From: Nocardiopsis sp. N85
GTDB lineage: Bacteria > Actinomycetota > Actinomycetes > Streptosporangiales > Streptosporangiaceae
Assembly (NCBI RefSeq): GCF_028882275.1
Contig: NZ_JARBUT010000006.1
Location: 248,001 to 312,000, forward strand
Direction: 5' to 3'
Length of the DNA stretch: 64,000 nt
This document shows, piece by piece, positions 27,396 through 36,864 of this stretch. The notes beneath the pieces are model-generated. The model searched no databases and had not been told where the DNA came from. It saw nothing but the letters and a program-made list of their open reading frames with translations. Made by a program: the position numbers and the translations under genes. How positions within the stretch are numbered: the stretch's first letter is position 1; every line of letters starts with the position of its first letter.

Positions 27396-28673
27396 TTGAG
27401 TCAGACTCCGGTTCCGGGTGCCCGCGGCCGCCGGGCCGCCGGCCTCACCGCCGCGCTGGTGCTCGCGCTGGGCCCCGCGGTCACGCCGTCCGCGGCTGCC
27501 GCGGACACCTCCGACGAGGCCCCTCCGGCCTTGAACCAGGTCTTCGAGTTCAAGAACGCGCAGCAGCCCTGCGCGCCCCCGGGCACCGAGGTGGTGGAGC
27601 GCGAGCCCTGGACCCGTTCCTTCCTCGGCATGGACCGGGCCCACAGCCTGAGCACCGGTACCGGGGTGGAGGTGGCCGTGCTGGCCCCCGAACTCGACTC
27701 CTCGGGTCCCGCGCTCGACGGGGCGGTCACCGGAGGGGGCTCCGCCGACTGTCTCGGTCACGGGACCTTCCTGGCGGGCGTCGTGGGCGGACGAGAGGTA
27801 CCGGACAGCGGCACCCTGGGCGTCGCGCCGGACGTCTCCCTGCGATTCGTTCCGACCGGTGATCCGAACACCGGGGTGACACCGCCGGGCCAGATCGCGT
27901 CCGGGATCTCCACGGCCGTGGAGGCCGGCTCCGACGTGATCCTGGTCGGGACCGCCTCATGGGAGAACAGCGGCGCGCTGGACTCCGCCGTGGCCGCGGC
28001 GACGGAGGCGGGAGTCCTGGTGGTGGCGCCGGCGACCGTCAACACCGCCCGGGGCCCGATGGCGGGCTACCCGGGGCAGCACCCCTCCGCGCTGAGCGTG
28101 GCCGCCCACGACCCCGAGGGCGTGCCCGTCGTCGGCGCCCCGCTGCTCCGGGCCGACGGCGACCTGACGCGCGTCGATCTCCTGGCACCGGGGGACCTCA
28201 CCGTCGGCCCCGGCCCCGGGGGCGGACACGTCATCGGCTCCGGATCAGGGGTGGCGGCGGCCTTCGCCGCCGGTGCGGCGGCGCTGACGGCCGCCCGCGT
28301 CCCCGAACTGACGGCGGAGGAACTGCGTGCCCACCTCATCGCCACGGCCTACCCCTCACCCGGCGGGGCGGAGGACCCGGTGAACGGGGGCGGGCGGGTC
28401 GACCTCATGGGCGCACTGGTCACGGGCCCCTCGGGCGAGTCGGTGACGGTGGCCGGGGAACGGTTCACACCCGATCCCTCCCCGCGCGGTTCCCTGGAGG
28501 CCGTGCCCACCGCGGTCACCGTGGGGGCCTTCACCCTGTTGGTGGTGATGTGCGTGCTCGGCGCCGCGGTGGTGCGCAACGGCAAGGCCCGCGGGTGGCG
28601 CCCCGCCGCGCCGGGCGAGCCCGTGCCGATCGGTCCGCCTCCGGAACGCGACCCCGAATCCCGGTGGCGCTGA
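27396..28673 (+). CDS. Mycosin-like S8 family protein, catalytic Asp and Ser missing (pseudoprotease)
   Basis: Membrane-anchored subtilisin-like protein of the type VII system (MycP family). It has 425 residues: a signal peptide (about 1-36), a subtilase-like domain, and a C-terminal membrane helix (VGAFTLLVVMCVLGAAVV, about 375-395) with a basic cytoplasmic tail. Compared with the subtilase motifs, the DTG/DSG aspartate position is Ala97 (VAVLAPELD), the His box is kept (CLGHGTFLAG, His122), and the GTSxAAxxxxG serine box reads GSGVAAAFAAG with Gly285 at the serine. The triad is therefore reduced to His, and proteolysis is unlikely. MycP has a protease-independent role in stabilising ESX complexes, so a structural role is the natural inference. 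TTG is chosen as start because AGGAG lies 7 bases upstream. It is followed by the convergent EccC gene. Confidence 0.85.
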   Translation: MSQTPVPGARGRRAAGLTAALVLALGPAVTPSAAAADTSDEAPPALNQVFEFKNAQQPCAPPGTEVVEREPWTRSFLGMDRAHSLSTGTGVEVAVLAPELDSSGPALDGAVTGGGSADCLGHGTFLAGVVGGREVPDSGTLGVAPDVSLRFVPTGDPNTGVTPPGQIASGISTAVEAGSDVILVGTASWENSGALDSAVAAATEAGVLVVAPATVNTARGPMAGYPGQHPSALSVAAHDPEGVPVVGAPLLRADGDLTRVDLLAPGDLTVGPGPGGGHVIGSGSGVAAAFAAGAAALTAARVPELTAEELRAHLIATAYPSPGGAEDPVNGGGRVDLMGALVTGPSGESVTVAGERFTPDPSPRGSLEAVPTAVTVGAFTLLVVMCVLGAAVVRNGKARGWRPAAPGEPVPIGPPPERDPESRWR

Positions 28674-28819
28674 CCGGCGCGCCCCACCCCACCGCTCCTG
28701 CGCGGCGAGGCCCTCCCGGTCCCGTTCCCCCGCCCCGGCGGCGCCCCTCCGCGTGCCCGCGAACACGACGCGGAACGCGGCGGGGCACGACGCGGCCAGG
28801 GCCACACCACCCGTGCGAT

Positions 28820-28849
28820 CACGGTGGTTCCGGTCACAGGAACCCCGTG
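28820..28849. terminator. Hairpin between convergent mycosin-like and eccC genes
   Basis: CACGG-T-GGTTCC (28820-28831) pairs with GGAACC-CCGTG (28839-28849) with a single bulged T. It lies in the 265-base convergent intergenic region and could terminate both transcripts. Nothing else is visible in that region. Confidence 0.5.
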
Positions 28850-28938
28850 CGCACCAACGACCGGAACCCGGACCCGGACGCGCGCGGCGTTCGGGCCCGG
28901 GGCGGACGCGGTGTCGGACGGCCGTGCGCCGTCCGCGG

Positions 28939-31900
28939 TCAGTCCTGCTCCTCCTCGACATGGGCCAGCTGGACCTCCACCGGCTCGCGCCGCGAGATCC
29001 ACAGGGCACGGCCCGGAGGCATCCGGCGCGCCCGGACACTGCCGAAGAGCATGCCCTCCGACGGCGGCGAGGACAGCATGATGCTCGGTGTGTTCAGGTC
29101 GATGAGCGACCTGATGAACGGGTCTCCGGTCGCCCGGCCGAACCCGCCGGCGGCGTGCACGAGGATGACGTGCATGCCGATCTCCGCGCCTTGGGCGAGC
29201 ATCGGGGCCAGGGGGGCCATGGGGCTCGCGCCACTGCCGGAGACCAGCTCGAAGTCGTCCACGATGATGAACAGCTCGGGCCCGTTCCACCAGTCGCGGA
29301 GACGGATGCGGTCGGGGGTGATGTCGGGGCCGGGCATGCGGGCCTGCATCGCCTGGGCCGCGGCCTGCATCATCTCCCGGACGTTGTCGCCCGAGACGGC
29401 GTACCCGAGCTGCATCTCCTTGGGAACGGCGTTGTAGAGCTGGCGCCGCTGGTCGCCCAACACCACCCTGGCCTCGGCGGGGCCGTAGTGGCTGCGGATG
29501 GCGTTGGTGATGTGGCGGACGAGGTTGGTCTTGCCCGACTCGGTGTCGCCGACCACCAGCAGGTGGGGGGTGGCGCCGAAGTCATGCCAGAACGGCTGCA
29601 TCCGACGGCTCTCCAGCCCCAGTGGCACACGGAGGACACCGCTGGTCCCGGCCAGGTCCGAGGGCGGCATCTCGGCGGCGGGCAGCATGGCGGGCAGCGT
29701 CCGCACGGGCGGCGCGACCGGACCGTCCCAGAGGTCCCTGACGCGGGTGATGATCTCGCCCATGCCGGCGGACACCGTCATCGGCCGGGGTTCACCGTCG
29801 GCCCGGGGCAGGCCGGTGAGGAAGTGGTGCTTGTCGTCGGTGATACCGCGGCCAGGGACGCGCGGCACGGTCTGGGCGGCGCGCATGTGGACCATGGAGT
29901 CGACCGGGTCCCCCAGCCGCAGCTCGAACCGGGTGCCCATGAGGTCGCGGACGCTGGTGTTGAAGTCGGACCAGCGGGGTGAGGCGACCATGACGTGCAG
30001 GCCGTAGTTGAGTCCGCGCTGGACGAGCTGCGCGATGGAGGCGACCAGGTCCATGTTGTCCTGGCGGATCGTGGCCCAGCCGTCGATGACCAGGAAGACG
30101 TCCCCGTAGGACTCCTCGGCGAACTCCCCCTCCGCGCGGCGGGCCCGGTAGGTGGTCATGGAGTCGATGCCGTGCTCGGCGAAGAAGGTCTCCCGGTGCG
30201 TGAGGATCTCGTGCATCTCCAGGACGGTGCGCACGATGCGGCGCTCGTCGGTGCGCGCCGCCACGCTGCCCATGTGGGGCAGGCCCTTGAGGGCCTGGAG
30301 GAGGCCACCGCCGCAGTCGATGCCGTAGAACTGCACCTGGGCCGGGGTGTTGCGCAGCGCCAGTCCGAGGATGATCGTGGCCAGCAGCGTGCTCTTGCCG
30401 CTCTGCGGGCCTCCGGCGATGCCGACGTGCCCGCCCGCACCGGACAGGTCCGCCAGGAGCGGTTTGCGCACGTGCTCGAAGGGCCGGTCGACGATGCCGA
30501 CGGCGATCTTGAGCACGCCGTGATCGTCCCACAGGACCCCGCCCTCGGGGATGCGGACACCGATCATCCGGTACAGCTCGTCGAGCAGAAGGGGGACGTC
30601 CAGCGGGGGGAGCCACACCTCGCGCGCCGCGGGGCCGTGGCCCGACAGCCGGTCCAGCGCCACCCCGAGCAGCGCCTCGCTCTCCTCCGGCCGCTGTTCC
30701 TCCACGACCGGTTCATCCTCGACCTTGGGTCGCGGCACGGGGGCGTCGGTGAACAGAACGGTGGACGCGTCGACCGTACCGGTGCTGCGCGCCGCCCGTC
30801 GGCGCACACGATAGGGGCCCGAGACGTAGGCGGCCTTGAAGCGGGTGAGGGTGTCGGTGTCCCACTTCAGGTAGCCGTTACCGGGCGACGAGGGAAGTTG
30901 GTGGGCGTCGGGGACGCCGAGGACGCCCCGGCTCTCGATCGCGGAGAAGGTCCGCAGGGCGATCCGGTAGGACAGGTGGCTCTCCAACTGGTGCATCCGA
31001 CCCTCGTCCAGGCGCTGGGAGGCCAGAAGGAGGTGGACCCCGAGGCTGCGCCCGAGGCGGCCGATCATGACGAAGAGGTCCATGAAGTCCCGGTGGGCCG
31101 CCAGCAGCTCGCTGAACTCGTCGACCACGACGAAGAGCGTGGGCAGCGGCTCCATCGTGGGGTCGGTCTCGCGGGCCTTCTCGTACTCGTGGACGGAGCT
31201 GTAGCTGCCGGCGGCGCGCAGGTGCTCCTGGCGGCGCACCAGCTCGCCGTGCAGGGCGTCCTGCATGCGCTCGACCAGGATCGCCTCGTCGGCGAGGTTG
31301 GTGATGAGCGCGGAGGTGTGCTGGAGCTCGTCGAGGCCGATGAAGGTCGCGCCGCCCTTGAAGTCCACCAGGACGAAGTTGAGGGTGTCGGGGGTGTGGG
31401 TCAGGGCCAACCCCAGCACCAGGGTGCGGAGCAGCTCGCTCTTGCCCGACCCGGTGGCGCCGATGAGCATGCCGTGCGGGCCCATCCCGCCCAGCGCGGA
31501 CTCCTTGAGGTCGAGTTCGAGGGGGGCGCCGTCGGAGGTCATGCCGATGGGCACGCGCAACCGGTTCTTGGGGTGCAGCTCCCCCCACATGCGCTCGGGG
31601 TCGTGGTGGTGCAGGTCGCGAATGCCCAGCAGGGTGGTCAGCTCGAAGTCGGTGGTGAGCGGTTCGGTCACCTCCGCGGCGATACCGCTCGCGCGGTAGG
31701 GCGCGATCAGGCGGGCCAGGGCGGCCGCGCGGGCGGGGGTGAGCGCGTCCGGACGCCCGAGCTCCTCCTCGGTGTCGCGGCCGGAGTGGTCCCTGCCCAG
31801 CATGACCAGGACATCGGGCTCCACCCGCAGGGCCAGGGTGTAGGGGTCGTCCTCGGGCGGCATGGGGTCGGCCACGTCGATGACGACGGCGTTGCGGTAG

Positions 31901-32910
31901 CCGCCGCCCAGGAGTCGGGAGCCGGGCGGGACATTGCCGCCGTCGACCACGATGACGAGGAAGGGCTCCTCGCGCCCCGGGGTGGCGGAGGGGTCGAACC
32001 GGGGCCGGTCGGCGACCTCCTCGCCCAGGAGCTGCTCCAGTTCGATGGCGTCGGTGCAGAGCATGCGGGCCTGTCCCGCACCGTCTCGGACGGTGGGGTG
32101 CTGGGTGTGCGGAAGCCACTTCAACCACGACCAGTGCCGCATGGAGGCCGCCGAGGCGCACACCGCGACGCGCAGTTCGTCGTGGGAGTGGAAGACGGCG
32201 AGCTGGCCGAGGAGCGCCCGGGTCAGCGCCCGGGAGGCGTCGAGGTCGCCGCGCAGGGTCACCCTGGCGTAACCGCGCAGGTAGACCTGGACGGGCTGGT
32301 CCTCGACCGTTCCGTAGGCACGGATGAAACGGCGCAGGGCGTGCGCGCTGAGGGGTTCGAGGTCCTCCACCGGCTTGGACGAGACGGGCGAGATCTTCAT
32401 GGACAGGGCCTGCTCGCCGACGGCGACGCGCACCTCTCCGAAGTCCTCGTCGTCGGCGCGGCGCTCCCACAGACGCGAGGTGCGCACGATGGACCACAGG
32501 GCGTCCGGGTGGGGGGCGCGCCAGAGCATGGCGTCCCGCTGCTCGGTCACGACCTCACGCAGGCGGGTGCGCATCTGCCGCAGGTAGCGCAGGTAGTCCC
32601 GGCGGTCGTCGTTGAGCTTGCGTCGCCGTTCGAGGACGGTCCGCAGGTACTGCCCGCCGAGCATGGCGACGGCCCCGACGAGCATCATGCCGCCGGCGAT
32701 GAACGGCATGACGCTGTTGCCCATGCTCCCGGGTCGGATGAACATCATGAGCATGGCCAGTGAAGTGAAGGCCATCGGCATGTACATGAAGACCGAGGAC
32801 ATGCTGGACTGCTGTTCGGCCAGCTCCGGAGGCTCCTGGAGGGAGATCTCCCCCGAGGGGAGGTCGGGTCCGGGACGCCGCGGCGGGCGCCGCACGCGGA
32901 TGGTGCTCAC
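28939..32910 (-). CDS. eccC: EccC type VII secretion motor ATPase (EccCa-EccCb fused)
   Basis: FtsK/SpoIIIE-type motor of the type VII (ESX) secretion complex; it recognises WXG100 substrates and is anchored in the membrane. It has 1323 residues, matching single-chain EccC. Two adjacent membrane segments lie near residues 40-85. Three ATPase domains follow, with P-loops GATGSGKSELLRTL (about 480-493), GGPQSGKSTLLATI (about 830) and VGDTESGKTNLVRHI (about 1117). Walker B-like strands are LFVVVDEFSELL, VFLVIDGWATI and LFIIVDDFELV. All three lysines are present. The GTG at 32910 is preceded by AAGGAGG at 8 bases, so I reject the frame extension to 33030. It is transcribed divergently from eccD across a 220-base A/T-rich region. 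Confidence 0.95.
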   Translation of the reverse strand: MSTIRVRRPPRRPGPDLPSGEISLQEPPELAEQQSSMSSVFMYMPMAFTSLAMLMMFIRPGSMGNSVMPFIAGGMMLVGAVAMLGGQYLRTVLERRRKLNDDRRDYLRYLRQMRTRLREVVTEQRDAMLWRAPHPDALWSIVRTSRLWERRADDEDFGEVRVAVGEQALSMKISPVSSKPVEDLEPLSAHALRRFIRAYGTVEDQPVQVYLRGYARVTLRGDLDASRALTRALLGQLAVFHSHDELRVAVCASAASMRHWSWLKWLPHTQHPTVRDGAGQARMLCTDAIELEQLLGEEVADRPRFDPSATPGREEPFLVIVVDGGNVPPGSRLLGGGYRNAVVIDVADPMPPEDDPYTLALRVEPDVLVMLGRDHSGRDTEEELGRPDALTPARAAALARLIAPYRASGIAAEVTEPLTTDFELTTLLGIRDLHHHDPERMWGELHPKNRLRVPIGMTSDGAPLELDLKESALGGMGPHGMLIGATGSGKSELLRTLVLGLALTHTPDTLNFVLVDFKGGATFIGLDELQHTSALITNLADEAILVERMQDALHGELVRRQEHLRAAGSYSSVHEYEKARETDPTMEPLPTLFVVVDEFSELLAAHRDFMDLFVMIGRLGRSLGVHLLLASQRLDEGRMHQLESHLSYRIALRTFSAIESRGVLGVPDAHQLPSSPGNGYLKWDTDTLTRFKAAYVSGPYRVRRRAARSTGTVDASTVLFTDAPVPRPKVEDEPVVEEQRPEESEALLGVALDRLSGHGPAAREVWLPPLDVPLLLDELYRMIGVRIPEGGVLWDDHGVLKIAVGIVDRPFEHVRKPLLADLSGAGGHVGIAGGPQSGKSTLLATIILGLALRNTPAQVQFYGIDCGGGLLQALKGLPHMGSVAARTDERRIVRTVLEMHEILTHRETFFAEHGIDSMTTYRARRAEGEFAEESYGDVFLVIDGWATIRQDNMDLVASIAQLVQRGLNYGLHVMVASPRWSDFNTSVRDLMGTRFELRLGDPVDSMVHMRAAQTVPRVPGRGITDDKHHFLTGLPRADGEPRPMTVSAGMGEIITRVRDLWDGPVAPPVRTLPAMLPAAEMPPSDLAGTSGVLRVPLGLESRRMQPFWHDFGATPHLLVVGDTESGKTNLVRHITNAIRSHYGPAEARVVLGDQRRQLYNAVPKEMQLGYAVSGDNVREMMQAAAQAMQARMPGPDITPDRIRLRDWWNGPELFIIVDDFELVSGSGASPMAPLAPMLAQGAEIGMHVILVHAAGGFGRATGDPFIRSLIDLNTPSIMLSSPPSEGMLFGSVRARRMPPGRALWISRREPVEVQLAHVEEEQD

Positions 32911-33133
32911 GGGGATGGGACCTCCTTGGTCGGAACCACGCGGTCCGTGACGCGGGGGGATGAAGGTGTCGGGAACGAGCAAACCACGGCCGGGTGAGGG
33001 ACAGGCCACGGCAAAAGCTACCGATGTCAAACAAGGTCACAAATTCGGGTACTTGAACCAACGTAATACCAAAAACCGATATCTGAGTGTTAGTGTCTGT
33101 GCCGTTGTGTAGCCCCCTGTCGATCGGCCCCGG
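32911..33133. promoter_or_regulatory. Divergent eccC / eccD promoter region
   Basis: The A/T-rich core 33010-33100 contrasts with the flanks. On the minus strand a TTGTGA (33042-33037) and TAGCTT (33020-33015) separated by 16 bases could be the eccC promoter. On the plus strand TAGTGT (33091-33096) is a possible -10 for eccD without a convincing -35. Shared control of both halves of the machine is likely. Confidence 0.4.
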
Positions 33134-34534
33134 ATGAACGAGTCCTCCGCCGCCGACCTCTGCCGCCTCATGATCCGCGCCCCCGAGCGGGCCTTCGAGA
33201 TAGCGGCACCGGTCGAGGTCCCCTTGTCCGAAATCATCCCCACCCTCGTGCTGTACGCCGAGGGTGACGATGGCGAGGACTTGGACGAGAGCGGCCTGGA
33301 ACATGACGGCTGGGTCCTCCAGCAACTCGGCGACGAGCCCTTGGACGAGGACGAGACCCTGTCGTCCCTCGGCCTGTGCCACGGTGAGACCCTCTACCTG
33401 CGCCCGCGCCGCGAGCAGCTGCCCCCGGTGCACTTCGACGACATCGTCGACGGTGTGGCCACGGGCATGTCGGAACGGTCGGACCGGTGGCAGCCCGAGC
33501 ACACGCGGATCCTGCTCCAGATCATGGGCCTGGCCGTGCTGTTCGTCGGGCTGGCCGTCCTGGCCGGCGGAGGACGCGGCCTGTTCACGGCGCTGGGCGC
33601 GGGCGTGTCCGCCGCCCTCATGCTGCTGTCGGCCTGGGCCGCTTCGCGGGCCATGACCGATCTGACCGCCGCCACCGGCCTGGCCGGCGCCGCCACCCTC
33701 GCCATGGGACTGGCCGGCGCCCTGGTGCCCGCCGGAGACCCCGGAACGCTGTTCTCGGGAGCCGTCCTGCTGACGGCCTCGGTGACCGCCGCGGGCGCCA
33801 GCGTGCTCGGGGTGGCCGCCGTGGCGGGCTCGGTCCCGTTCTTCACCGGCCTGTTCGTGGTCCAGGCGATGGGCGTCATCGGCGGACTCTCCCTGATGTT
33901 CCTGCCGGGCACGTCCATCCCCGACGCCGCGGCCCTGGTGGCGATGGTGGCCCTGTTCGTCGGCACCTACGCGCCCCAGCTCGCCTTCCGGCTCTCGGGC
34001 CTGAAGCTGCCCGCCCTGCCGTCCAACCCCAAACAGCTCCAAGAGGAGATCGACCCGCTGCCGGCCAAGCGGGTCCTGGACCGCGCCGGGCTGGCCGACC
34101 GCTTCCAGACGGCCCTGTACGCCGCGACCGGCGCGGTGCTCACGGTGTGCGCGGTCGTGCTCGCGCTGACCGAGGGCTGGATACCCAGGACGCTCGTGGT
34201 GATCCTGGCCCTGGTGATGCTGCTCCAGTCCCGCGGGCTCGGCAGCGCCTGGCAGCGCGTCCTCATGGTCGCGCCGGCCTGGATCGGCCTCGGCACCCTG
34301 GCCCTGGCCCTGGGGTGGGGCTCCGAGCCGCTGGGGCGACTGCTCGCGGTCCTGGGCCTGTTCACCACCACGACGATCCTCGCGGTCGTGTCCTGGAGCC
34401 TGCCGGGCCGCCGGGCGCTGCCCCACTGGGGCCGGGCCGCCGAGATCATCCAGTCGCTCCTGTGTGTCGCCCTGATCCCCCTGGTCCTGGCCCAGTTCGG
34501 GGTGTTCGGCCTCCTCCGCGGGATCGGGGGCTGA
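33134..34534 (+). CDS. eccD: EccD type VII secretion membrane channel protein
   Basis: Core integral membrane subunit of the type VII complex. It has 466 residues: an N-terminal ubiquitin-like YukD domain (about residues 7-98, with LCRLMIRAPERAFEIA and the beta-grasp ending GETLYLRPR), a linker, then about eleven hydrophobic helices from residue 125 to the C-terminus. The linker between helices contains LPSNPKQLQEEIDPLPAKR, typical of EccD. The ribosome-binding site before the ATG at 33134 is weak. eccB follows after a single base, so the two are coupled. EccD dimers form the central vestibule in mycobacterial ESX structures; the same is assumed here. Confidence 0.93.
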   Translation: MNESSAADLCRLMIRAPERAFEIAAPVEVPLSEIIPTLVLYAEGDDGEDLDESGLEHDGWVLQQLGDEPLDEDETLSSLGLCHGETLYLRPRREQLPPVHFDDIVDGVATGMSERSDRWQPEHTRILLQIMGLAVLFVGLAVLAGGGRGLFTALGAGVSAALMLLSAWAASRAMTDLTAATGLAGAATLAMGLAGALVPAGDPGTLFSGAVLLTASVTAAGASVLGVAAVAGSVPFFTGLFVVQAMGVIGGLSLMFLPGTSIPDAAALVAMVALFVGTYAPQLAFRLSGLKLPALPSNPKQLQEEIDPLPAKRVLDRAGLADRFQTALYAATGAVLTVCAVVLALTEGWIPRTLVVILALVMLLQSRGLGSAWQRVLMVAPAWIGLGTLALALGWGSEPLGRLLAVLGLFTTTTILAVVSWSLPGRRALPHWGRAAEIIQSLLCVALIPLVLAQFGVFGLLRGIGG

Positions 34535-34535
34535 C

Positions 34536-35975
34536 ATGCAGTCACGCCGCGACCGGGTCATGGCCCACAACTTCACGGTGGGCCGCCTGGGCACCGCGAT
34601 GCTGGAGGCCGACCCCGACGCCGTGGACGCCCCGATGCGCCGGACGCGGAACGGCGGCTACATCGGCCTCGCCATCGGCGTCCTGCTGTGCGTGGGGTTC
34701 CTGGTCTTCGGCCTGATCTTCCCCGGCGGCGCGAACTCCTGGCGCCAGGAGGGGAGGATCGTCATCGACCGCGACGGCGGCGCCACCTACCTGTACTCGG
34801 GCGGCGTGCTGCGGCCGGTGGACAACCTCGCCTCCGCGCGGCTGATCCTGGGCGAGGGCGCCACCTCCAGCCTGGTCTCCCAGCGCTCCCTGGAGGGCGA
34901 GACCGTCGGCGGGCCGGTGGGCATCGCCGGAGCCCCCGACACCCTGCCCGAGGGCGAGGGCGTGTGGCGACTGTGCGCCATCGAGCCCGCCGCGGGGCGC
35001 GAACCCGTCCGGGGCCGGACGGCGCTGACCGTCGGCGAGGCCCCCGAGCCGCGGGTCCCCGGCGCGCGACACGCGGTCCTGGTCTCCGGGCCGGACGAGA
35101 CCACCTACGTCCTGTGGCAGGGGACCCGGCTGCGTCTGGAGGAGGACTCCGGCGGCGTCCAGGGGCTCGGCTACGGCACCAGCCCGGTCCTGCCCGTCTC
35201 GTCGGCCTTCCTCAACGCGGTCCCCGAGGGACCGGACCTGGTGGCCCCGACGGTCCCGGGCGCGGGGGAGGCGGGGCCGGCCCTGGCCGGCTCCGAGCGC
35301 CGGGTGGGCCAGGTCTTCTCCGTCTCCACCCCGGGCCAGGAGGACCAGCACTACCTGCTGACCCGCGACGGTCTGGTCCCCCTCACCCTGACCCGCGCGC
35401 TCCTGCTGCTCGCCGACACCGAGATCTCCGGCCCCGCCTACGACGGGGCCTCACCCGAGGCCGTGCCCCTGTCTGCCTCGGAGGTGCACGCCGACCTCGC
35501 CGGCGAGGAGACGGCCCCCGAGTCCGAGGGCCTGCCCGCGGCCCCGCCCGTACCGGTCGAGGTCGGCCCGGGGGTGCCGTGCCTGCGCTGGGAGACCGAC
35601 GGGACGATGCTCCTGACCATGGACGCCCCGTCATCGATCCGGGCGTGGCCGGTGCAGGAACGGCCGTTCGTCGAGGCCGGCTGCCCCACCCCGGACCTGG
35701 TCGGCATCCCCGCCGGGGAGGGCGGCCTGGTCCGGGCGCGCGCGGCGGCGGGCTCGGAGGCGGCCCCCACCCACTACGTGGTGACGGACGCGGCCGCCAA
35801 GTACCCGGTCGCCGACGACGCCTCGTTGCAGGCCCTGGGATACGCGGCCGAGGAAGCCGTCCCCCTGCCCACGTCCCTGCTGCGCGTGCTGCCCACCGGG
35901 CCGCAGCTGAACCAGGAGGCCGCCTCTCTCCCGTTGGCGTCCTCTCCCCGAGCCGGGGGCACCTCCTGCCCCTAG
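34536..35975 (+). CDS. eccB: EccB type VII secretion protein
   Basis: Membrane-anchored component whose large domain lies outside the membrane. It has 479 residues. The N-terminus QSRRDRVMAHNFTVGRLGTA followed by DPDAVDAPMRR is the EccB signature. One membrane helix is at about 38-62 (YIGLAIGVLLCVGFLVFGLI), then the repetitive extracellular domain, including the characteristic VIDRDGGATYLYSGGVLRPV and cysteine pairs (WRLCAIEP; PCLRWE and GCPTPD). The ATG lies one base after the eccD stop. Length and motifs are normal for the family. Start alternatives are not attractive because the signature begins at the first residue. Confidence 0.94.
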   Translation: MQSRRDRVMAHNFTVGRLGTAMLEADPDAVDAPMRRTRNGGYIGLAIGVLLCVGFLVFGLIFPGGANSWRQEGRIVIDRDGGATYLYSGGVLRPVDNLASARLILGEGATSSLVSQRSLEGETVGGPVGIAGAPDTLPEGEGVWRLCAIEPAAGREPVRGRTALTVGEAPEPRVPGARHAVLVSGPDETTYVLWQGTRLRLEEDSGGVQGLGYGTSPVLPVSSAFLNAVPEGPDLVAPTVPGAGEAGPALAGSERRVGQVFSVSTPGQEDQHYLLTRDGLVPLTLTRALLLLADTEISGPAYDGASPEAVPLSASEVHADLAGEETAPESEGLPAAPPVPVEVGPGVPCLRWETDGTMLLTMDAPSSIRAWPVQERPFVEAGCPTPDLVGIPAGEGGLVRARAAAGSEAAPTHYVVTDAAAKYPVADDASLQALGYAAEEAVPLPTSLLRVLPTGPQLNQEAASLPLASSPRAGGTSCP

Positions 35976-35999
35976 CGACCACCACCAGAGGAGATGCAC

Positions 36000-36326
36000 A
36001 TGTCGCAGAGAACACGTAGTACCGATGAGGCCAACCGGCTCGCCCAGGAGGCGATGCAGGAGGCCTACACCAACTGCAACAACATCTACACGAACGTGGA
36101 CGACACGCGTGACGGGCTGCGGGGCTCCTGGCAGGGTGCGGCCTCCAACCGCTACAGCGAGGCGCTCGTCGGCTGGCTGGAGGAGCTCCGGCTCATCACC
36201 AACGACATGAACCAGATGATCGGCACCTTCGGCGGCACCGTGCAGGCCATGAACGTCGCCGAGGACCAGGCCATCATGACCGGTTCGCGGTGGATGGACG
36301 ACCTCAACCCGAACCAGTCGGGCTGA
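36000..36326 (+). CDS. WXG100 (ESAT-6/CFP-10-like) secreted protein 1
   Basis: 108 residues from the ATG at 36000, placed 8 bases after AGGAG; an ATG two codons earlier (35994) sits too close to the ribosome-binding site. The protein is a helix-turn-helix with the motif SWQG at the turn and the following aromatic (NRYSEAL) typical of WXG100 proteins. It ends in a short tail (WMDDLNPNQSG) without a clear YxxxD/E export signal. It is encoded directly after eccB, as expected for the major substrate, and probably pairs with the next gene's product. The intact tryptophan motif and position make the assignment firm. Confidence 0.92.
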   Translation: MSQRTRSTDEANRLAQEAMQEAYTNCNNIYTNVDDTRDGLRGSWQGAASNRYSEALVGWLEELRLITNDMNQMIGTFGGTVQAMNVAEDQAIMTGSRWMDDLNPNQSG

Positions 36327-36442
36327 CCCCGGGCCCGCCCGGCCCCCCGACCCGACACACCGGACGGCGGCCCGCCCCTCGCCCCGAGCACGGACGCCGC
36401 GTCCGCAGACCACGGAACACCCTCCACACGAAGGCGGCACCC

Positions 36443-36739
36443 ATGAACGGTTTCGACGTCAGCTACGGCCATGTCGACGACGCGACGATGCGTCTGGGCC
36501 AGCAGACCGAGGCGGTGGCCAAGCAGATCGAGATGCTCGACGCCAAGATGCAGAAGCTCCTCGCCGACCTCGAAGGTGAGACGAAGGAGAACTACGAGGC
36601 CAAGGTCAAGGCCTGGCGCCTCAACGTCGCCGACATGCGCACCCTCCTGGGCAAGGCGCAGAACGCCCTGAACGACATCCGCAACAACTACTCCGGCACG
36701 GACCGTCGCGAGGCGATGAACTGGGCGGCCCTGCTCTGA
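36443..36739 (+). CDS. WXG100-like protein 2 with Leu replacing the motif Trp
   Basis: 98 residues starting at ATG 36443 after AAGGCGG. It is two long helices joined by a turn that reads LEGETKENYEAKV, so the WxG tryptophan is Leu while the Gly and the downstream Tyr are kept. Near the C-terminus NNYSGTD provides a YxxxD type VII export signal, absent from partner 1. The pair therefore looks like a heterodimer in which one partner carries WxG and the other the export signal. It is separated from partner 1 by 116 bases and is followed by a run of very strong hairpins that may insulate the pair from downstream genes. Confidence 0.85.
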   Translation: MNGFDVSYGHVDDATMRLGQQTEAVAKQIEMLDAKMQKLLADLEGETKENYEAKVKAWRLNVADMRTLLGKAQNALNDIRNNYSGTDRREAMNWAALL

Positions 36740-36819
36740 CCGCGCCGGGGCCGACGCCCCCGACACCCCGCCGGGGCGTCCGGGCGCGGCTCCGCCCCCC
36801 GCGTTCCCCGGCACCATCG

Positions 36820-36859
36820 CGGTCGGGCGGTACGGCGGCCCGGCCGTACCGCCCGACCG
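36820..36859 (+). terminator. 17-bp perfect stem-loop after the WXG100 pair
   Basis: The left arm 36820-36836 (CGGTCGGGCGGTACGGC) is the exact reverse complement of 36843-36859 over a 6-base loop. It is the most stable hairpin I found in the window. It can act as a terminator, attenuator or 3'-end stabiliser of the esx transcript. Confidence 0.75.
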
Positions 36860-36864
36860 TTCCG

